From: Euglena gracilis
Lineage: Eukaryota; Euglenida; Euglenophyceae; Euglenales
Reading direction: 5' to 3'
Assembly: GCA_039621445.1 (NCBI GenBank)
Contig: CP154956.1
Location: 37,474,553-37,538,552 of the forward strand
Length of the DNA stretch: 64,000 bases
In this document: positions 58,981-64,000 of the stretch, one piece after another
Layout of the letters: each line of letters starts with the position of its first letter
How positions within the stretch are numbered: the first letter of the stretch is position 1
Made by a program: the position numbers and the translations under genes
Notes under the pieces: model-generated
What the model was told of the DNA's origin: nothing
Seen by the model: the letters and a program-made list of their open reading frames with translations, nothing else
Databases searched by the model: none

Positions 58981-61132
58981 TAGGCACTCAGAAAGGGGGG
59001 CGAGCTCAGGGAATAGTAAAATGCGCGAGGTCAGAGTCAGAGTGGTTGGGCAGGCAATAGGGAGGTGGCAGGGCTCGGTGCCGTTTAAGGTCTGGGTGTT
59101 GATGACGGGTGGGCCGGTGATTCCGTTTTCCGCTGTCTTTCACGCCCTGCGGCTCCTCGGGGGCGTCGTTGCGGATCCGGCGTGCTGCGTTGGTGGTGTG
59201 GCGGGTGTGGAGTCCTGCTTTCCCAACCAATCGCCGAATCGTGTCACCCATCGCGGTGGGCGCAAACCAGATGGGTCTGGCGATGAAGTGCGAGGGAAAC
59301 AGAGGATTGCCTCTCTAAGAAGCTCCTCCCACCGTACCCGTTGTCCGTCATGGAATGGTGGTACTGAACCAGGCAGACATCGAGGCTCACCGGGCGTCCA
59401 CCGGGATGCAACTCCTGCAGTTTGGCCCAAACAACCGGGTCGGACGAGCGGTGGGTTCCTTCGGACAGGAGAACCTACAGGGCCTTTGCGGAGGCTCCTT
59501 CCCCCACGGGCGTGCGAGCTCGGCGGAGCACAGTATTCGCTACGGCCACTGGCTCGGTATGGGCTTTTTTGGCTGCTTGCGTTTCGGTGGAGGCTGGTGG
59601 GAGGAGGGTGGCATTTTTCAACTCTGTCATCGGCTTTCCATACTCTGCCTGCCGGAACATTTGGACTCGCCGCCTGATCGCGGTGGATATGTCTTCCGCG
59701 GCCTCACGGCCCACACTCGGGACTGTCCGAAGGACCAAATTCAGGAAGGCGAGGGTGGCAAACGTGCTTTCCATGGTTGGCCTGCTGACGCATTTTGAGA
59801 TGACATCAGTGACGGGGGGGTTGGTACACCCCCCCCCCCTCTCTGAGGGCCTCGCCACGCCATTTACCCCTCCCCCCCCTACCCGGACCCCCTCACCACG
59901 CCACCGGCGATTTTCGCGATTTTTGACCGAAAATTTTGTTGGAAAACCATGATACACCCCTCCCCCCCCCCTGGTCGCCGACCCCCTCGCCACACCATTT
60001 ACCTCCCCCCCCCCTATTCGGACCACCTCGCCACGGCGTACCAACCCCCCGAGGGTCTCGGAGACGTCGCGTTGGTTGACCGCATGCACATGAAGCACGG
60101 TGTTTGTGCGGCGGAGGAGGACCTCGTGGAGATTGGCGGGTTGTGGCGGGATAACAACCCTCAAAGGGGTGCCGTGGTGGAGATCTGAGTTGTTGCCGCT
60201 TGGGTGAACTATCACAGCCGCGGGCATGTCGTATGCCGGATGTGCTAGGTCGGTGGTGATGTCGCGCGGCGGGTCCGTTGACGCGACCGTTGGTGCGGCC
60301 GATCTTTTCCTTCCTGGCGGACCTATGTTGCTCTCCATGTCTCTGCAGGACAAGAGGCTCCCTCGGCCAGTCTTGGTGGTCGTGCAGCAACAAGGCGGTT
60401 GGCAAGCTGGTTGACCGCAGTGCGGCCCAGGCTGGACGTGAATGTCGGTGCAGGTCAGCAGGCCACCCCTCCCTTCCATAGCGGAGCAGACAGAGCAGTG
60501 GTGTGCTCCCAACAGGGAGGTGCGGCAGCGGCGACCCACTTGTGCAAGGCGAATCGTGGGCCGGCGTTTCTCGGCCGTGAAGGCGTATGGCTTTGGTAGG
60601 AGGCAGCACTTTCCCCAAGGCCAGTGAGACCCACCGCAGAGGGATGCAAGCGTCCTCGGGTGGGAACTGTGTGTCCCACAGACCGTCACCCCACACAAAG
60701 AACGTCCATCCACCCAGTGCCACTTGGTAGGGCCAGGTCGGCGTGGATCCATTTCGGCCACAGTGGCAGGTCATGAGAGTGGAGGTACGGTGGTTTGGTC
60801 GTGTGTGGTACCTCAGGTGCTTGTGATGCCGGCCAGGGAGGGCCAGGCGGAGGCTGTGGCGGGTCCACGTGGAGGTAGCTGCCCCATGTCCGCCATCCGG
60901 GGTTGGGGAGGAGCGCAGTGCCGCGGACCCGGAAGAGGGACGCCTTGGAAAGTAGTGTGGAGCGGGAGGTCGGTTTCCTCGGCCCATTCCGCCCCCAACA
61001 CGACCGGTGGGGGTGGCGTGATGCGATTTATGGGGCCTGCACCGTGGCGGCGGTGAGATGCCCCGCGGGGACGGTTGGACCGGAGGAGTCCATTGAAGAT
61101 CCTCCTCGCGGAGGTGCCATGGGCGTTGGGAC
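58981..61132 (-). mobile_element. Second R2-like element copy, internally deleted relic
   Basis: On minus the 5' protein region runs from about 61130 with two degenerate 2A motifs, then the start of RT (ILCFPRTSSPDPSGLRPPRW, near 59290). Almost at once it reaches the 3'-end sequence GGGGCGAG...CGCGAGGT (58997-59035) shared with the intact element. RT core and endonuclease are therefore missing. Frames are broken. Confidence 0.65.
59475..60761 (-). pseudogene. N-terminal protein of the deleted R2-like copy
   Basis: 428 codons open. It carries GRGGLLTCTDIHVQPGP and, about 30 residues on, GRGSLLSCRDMESNIGP. Both are decayed 2A motifs (the essential NPGP is VQPGP and NIGP), so skipping should fail. 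A later part contains C-run-based duplication (59820-59900 and 59950-60040) translated as Gly/Arg-rich repeats. It ends ATLLPPASTETQAAKKA... without reaching RT in this frame. Confidence 0.65.
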
Positions 61133-61285
61133 TCCCAATTAGGCATGGTCGCCTGCGCTAGCATTGGCCGATCCTAACTGGGAGTTTTCGTGAAAAGTGA
61201 AATCTTTCAATAAAACCGTGGAATTTTCACGTTTATGAAATTTCAGGCCTTTTGAAAAATTTGGTCATTGCTACAAGTATGCTCT
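61130..61285 (+). repeat. Dispersed repeat with inverted CCAATTAGG end, copy 2
   Basis: CCCAATTAGGCATGGTCGCCTGCGCTAGCATTGGCCGATCC matches copy 1 with scattered changes, again followed by AAAGTGAAATC...GAAATTTCAGG. Confidence 0.65.
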
Positions 61286-61439
61286 ACAGACAGCACATTT
61301 GAATGGGCCTGCTTCTGCTTGCTCAGGTTTGGGTAATCACCAGGCACAAATCTGTGCACCTACCGGGATTGAAAATAACGTGCATCCCCGAGTTTCGAAG
61401 GAAACTCAGGACCCTTTCATCCCGTTGTGCTGCAAATAA

Positions 61440-61815
61440 CGTGTCACCCACCCCTAATTGTCGCCCCCCCCCCTTGGGGGGTGACAATTAGGGCTGGGGG
61501 TACCCATGGACCCATGGACATGTAGGGGGTGCGGTCCCCGTGACCCCCCCCGTGACCCCCCCCCGTGACCCCCCCGTGACCCGCAAATGAGGGGTGCGAA
61601 ATTTTTGACTGTGCAAGGAGGTTTGCAATCGATGGGCAGCGATTTGTGCCTTCCATGTTCTCACCGAGTCCACCCACAAGGTCCCCGAAACTGCCATTTG
61701 CCCCCCGTGACCCCCCCCGTGACCCCCCCGTGACCCCCCCGTGACCCGCGCCACCCCCGTAGGGTAACTTGAGTAACCCCACCTCTAATTGTCACCCACC
61801 CCTAATTGTCGCCGG
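61440..61815. repeat. GTGACCCCCC arrays and inverted ACCCCTAATTGTC blocks
   Basis: Decamer-type GTGACCCCCC(C) repeats at 61538-61582 and 61705-61747. CCACCCCTAATTGTCGCC occurs at 61449, with its inverse GTGACAATTAGGGCTGGGG at 61481-61499, and directly repeated at 61776-61812. No coding sense. Confidence 0.8.
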
Positions 61816-61974
61816 GGGGGGGGGTCAAAACGCTCCCTAGGGGGTGCCATATAGGGGGGGGGTCACGTTAGGTCCCATACCACAAGGGTGTCAGGTGAGT
61901 CCTTGAAGTTTTGAAGTTTGCACGCAGGAAGTTCAGAAGGGTCAGGCCATTCATCCACCCATTCTCCGTGGGAG

Positions 61975-62400
61975 GCTGGGCACAGCGGGGGGGGGGGCTG
62001 AGGGGGGGGGCGAGCGGCCGGGCGGGCGGCCGCGCGGGGGAGGGGGGGGGAGGGGGGTCCGAGGGCGGCTGCGCGGGCGGCGCGCATCCTTTAATCGGTG
62101 GTTTTCGGGTCCAAAAAGTGGTCATTTTTTGCCATTTTTGGGCCATTTTTGACCCAAAAAGTGCTTTTTTTTTTGACCGCGCGCAGAGCGCACAGCCCCC
62201 AAATTTGCCATTTCATGTCCGAAAATGGTCAATTTTGGTCATTTTTCCGCCTAAAAAAAGTCGCGATTTTTTGCAAATTTTTTTTCTTGGCTATGCTATG
62301 CACAGTGGGGGGAGGGGGGGCCAGGGGGGGGGGTGCGAGCGGCCGTGCGGGTGGCCGCGCAGGGGGGGGGGGGGCGGGTCCCGGACGCCCCCGAGCGGCG
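61975..62400 (+). repeat. Two GC-rich G-run blocks
   Basis: CACAG-Gn-GCGAGCGGCC...GGCCGCGC-Gn blocks at about 61979-62055 and 62299-62375 are diverged direct copies 320 bp apart. The G runs are potential quadruplex formers. ORFs through them are compositional. Confidence 0.75.
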
Positions 62401-63120
62401 CGCCTAGCCTCCGTGGTGATGGTGGTTGCCTGCTCACCGGCTGTCAGGGTTGTTTGGTTAACCAACGGTCAGTTAAATAACCATGACCCCCCAGTTAATC
62501 GACCAATCAGTTAAAGGGTAATGGAGAGCAAAGAGTTTGGGGAGGCAAAAAGACTTTTGGGGGGGGGGGCGAGCACAAAAATGCAGGAATCAGTTTTCTT
62601 TTGATTCCTTTGTTTTTTGTGGCCATTCACTCGTTGCAGCATCTCCTCATCATGACATCATGGGTATGGGCCCATTTTGAACAAATTGGCAATTTGACAC
62701 GATGCAAAGTGATGGATGGTTCCAAAAGCCCGAAGAGCGCCTTTTTTCGGTCGAGAGATCAGTTAATCGGTTAACCGAGGCCCCAGTTTAATCGGTTGAC
62801 CAAAAACAGTCAGTTAATTGATCAACCCTGCAGCTGTAGCCGAAACCTCCTTGTCAATCTGCCCTCCGGCCACAGCCTTGCAGATCAACAATGGGTCTTT
62901 CTTGATGCACACCCACTTGTCGCCGTCCCGGCGGAGTTACTCCCTCCCAAAAAATCGCATACGTTCAGCCATGTACACCTTCTTCTTGTCGGTGTGTGAC
63001 GCCAACCCGCGACACGGTCTGGGTGTGGAGCATCGTTCCTTCCACTCGCTTCCGTCCATTTCCAGTTGTCACTTGGCAGCGAATTCCAACTTCCTTTTTT
63101 TTCCAACGGAAAAGGAACCG
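62401..63120 (+). other. No gene seen
   Basis: Contains several short CAGTTAATCG/GGTTAACC motifs (62455-62515, 62755-62825) in both orientations, suggesting a decayed palindromic repeat. Confidence 0.45.
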
Positions 63121-63129
63121 GCAATCAGC

Positions 63130-63560
63130 TTCAGGGCATAGTTGGCAACCTGTTTTTTTTGGACTTTGTTTTTTTTGTTTTTTTTTAATTCTAACAATGT
63201 TTTTTTTTAAAAAAAACAAAAAAAACGCCAACAAGGTTTTGCTCGGAAATTTTTGAATGCATATTTTCAATCATTTTTGGCAAGTTTTGGGGCATTTCTG
63301 CCAAATATTTCCTTAAACAAAAAATGAAAAAAGTCCTAAAGTTGCATTTTTTTTGCATTTTTTGAATGTTTTTGACAATTTCTTTGGCAATTTTTGAACT
63401 TAGTAGGATTCGAAGTATGGTTTGGGTGTTTCATAACGAGTTTTTTCAATGAAATTTTCCTTTTGTTTTTTTTGATGTTTTTTTTTTGGCGTTTTTTTAA
63501 AAAAAACACGTTGTTTTGTTTTTTTTAAAAAAACAAAAAAAATGCCAAGTATGCTTCAGG
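63130..63560. repeat. A/T homopolymer palindromes
   Basis: GTTTTTTTTTAAAAAAAAC (63199-63217) and a similar arrangement at 63476-63542 (TTGGCGTTTTTTT...AAAAAAATGCC) are inverted homopolymer pairs. 63561-64000 holds no supported gene. Confidence 0.7.
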
Positions 63561-64000
63561 GTACTTCTCCAACTTCCGGTAGAATTGTGGCCAAATTAGA
63601 AAAGAAGAAGCATTAAATCACCGGTGACGTACCTTGATGATGGCCACTTTTTCACATTCGAGAATGTTCTCCTTGCCTGGGGGCCCACGAGGTTCACCAC
63701 GGGGTTGGGGATGGGGTTTGAGGGCACCACCTAGTGCATGTAATTTTTCAAAAATGAAAATTTTCACCCGAAAAAGGCCTTCCTGCGGCAGGGTCCAAAA
63801 ATAGGTCCCCCAAAAGAGTGATTTTTGGCAGCGAGCAAGAATTGACTCAAAACATGCCAATATTAAGGGAACGAAGAAGACAAATTCTCTCAGCAGGTGA
63901 TTATAGGAATCACGTTGAGGCTCTGAATTCGGAAAGGTTCCGAAGTATCTTTCCGAAGATTTCCAAAAACTGATGCATTGAGTTTTTCTGCACTACCAGC

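Noticed and set aside
59893-61164. 423-codon minus ORF overlapping the relic protein
   Set aside because: It is the +1-type shadow of the frame that carries the 2A-like motifs; His/Arg/Pro composition typical of a shifted GC-rich frame.
1-64000. CRISPR arrays, bacterial operons, Shine-Dalgarno sites
   Set aside because: Tandem repeats here have no regular unique spacers, and all recognised proteins are eukaryotic retroelement proteins.

Overview
This window is eukaryotic and consists almost entirely of retroelements. I recognise no cellular host gene. The identity rests on two Ty3/gypsy LTR retrotransposons with C-terminal chromodomains and initiator-tRNA-Met-type primer sites, a DIRS-type (tyrosine recombinase) relic, an R2-like non-LTR element with a restriction-like endonuclease and a 2A-like peptide, a hAT-like MITE, and spliceosomal-looking acceptor sites. 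This mix suits a protist, alga or other large repeat-rich genome. I cannot name the organism. Long C/G homopolymers are unusually common.

Layout. 1-1472 (minus): 5' end of a Ty3/gypsy copy (LTR, PBS, broken gag) inserted in a DIRS-like relic (1473-3058, plus). 3719-21726 (plus): complete 18-kb Ty3/gypsy element (Element 1) with 433-bp LTRs differing at one base, 5-bp target duplication AAGAC, gag, protease, Dam-like domain, RT, RNase H, integrase, chromodomain, and an extra uninterrupted ORF of about 2000 codons in the env position. 23597-37709 (plus): a second complete Ty3/gypsy element (Element 2) with about 1.09-kb LTRs, a long gag with an RRM-like segment, an in-frame UAG, a Pol that begins with a cytosine-C5-methyltransferase-like domain, and an integrase split by an 812-bp hAT-like MITE. 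37887-41267 (plus): RT-RNase H element with split direct repeats and a 2A-like motif, lying between two identical 951-bp direct copies of Element 2 LTR plus flank. 42.2-51.6 kb: no gene seen, but a dispersed structured repeat family and three related GC hairpins. 51.77-53.13 kb (minus): decayed R2-like relic split by an AT-rich insert. 53.5-58.3 kb (minus): nearly intact R2-like element with 5' tandem monomers and a 2A motif. 58.98-61.13 kb (minus): a second, internally deleted copy of a related element. 61.3-64 kb: low-complexity GC-rich and A/T-homopolymer sequence.

How the parts work together. Each element is a self-contained replication unit. Gag packages RNA, protease/RT/RNase H copy it, and integrase with chromodomain (or recombinase, or target-primed endonuclease) inserts it. 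Three themes recur: both LTR elements separate gag from pol with an in-frame UAG followed by a foldable RNA; methyltransferase-like domains of two types occur in the retroelements; and Element 1 is full of tiny hairpins, many capped by UNCG tetraloops. Several frame breaks in otherwise young elements fall in homopolymers, so slippage, recoding and assembly error all need to be considered.
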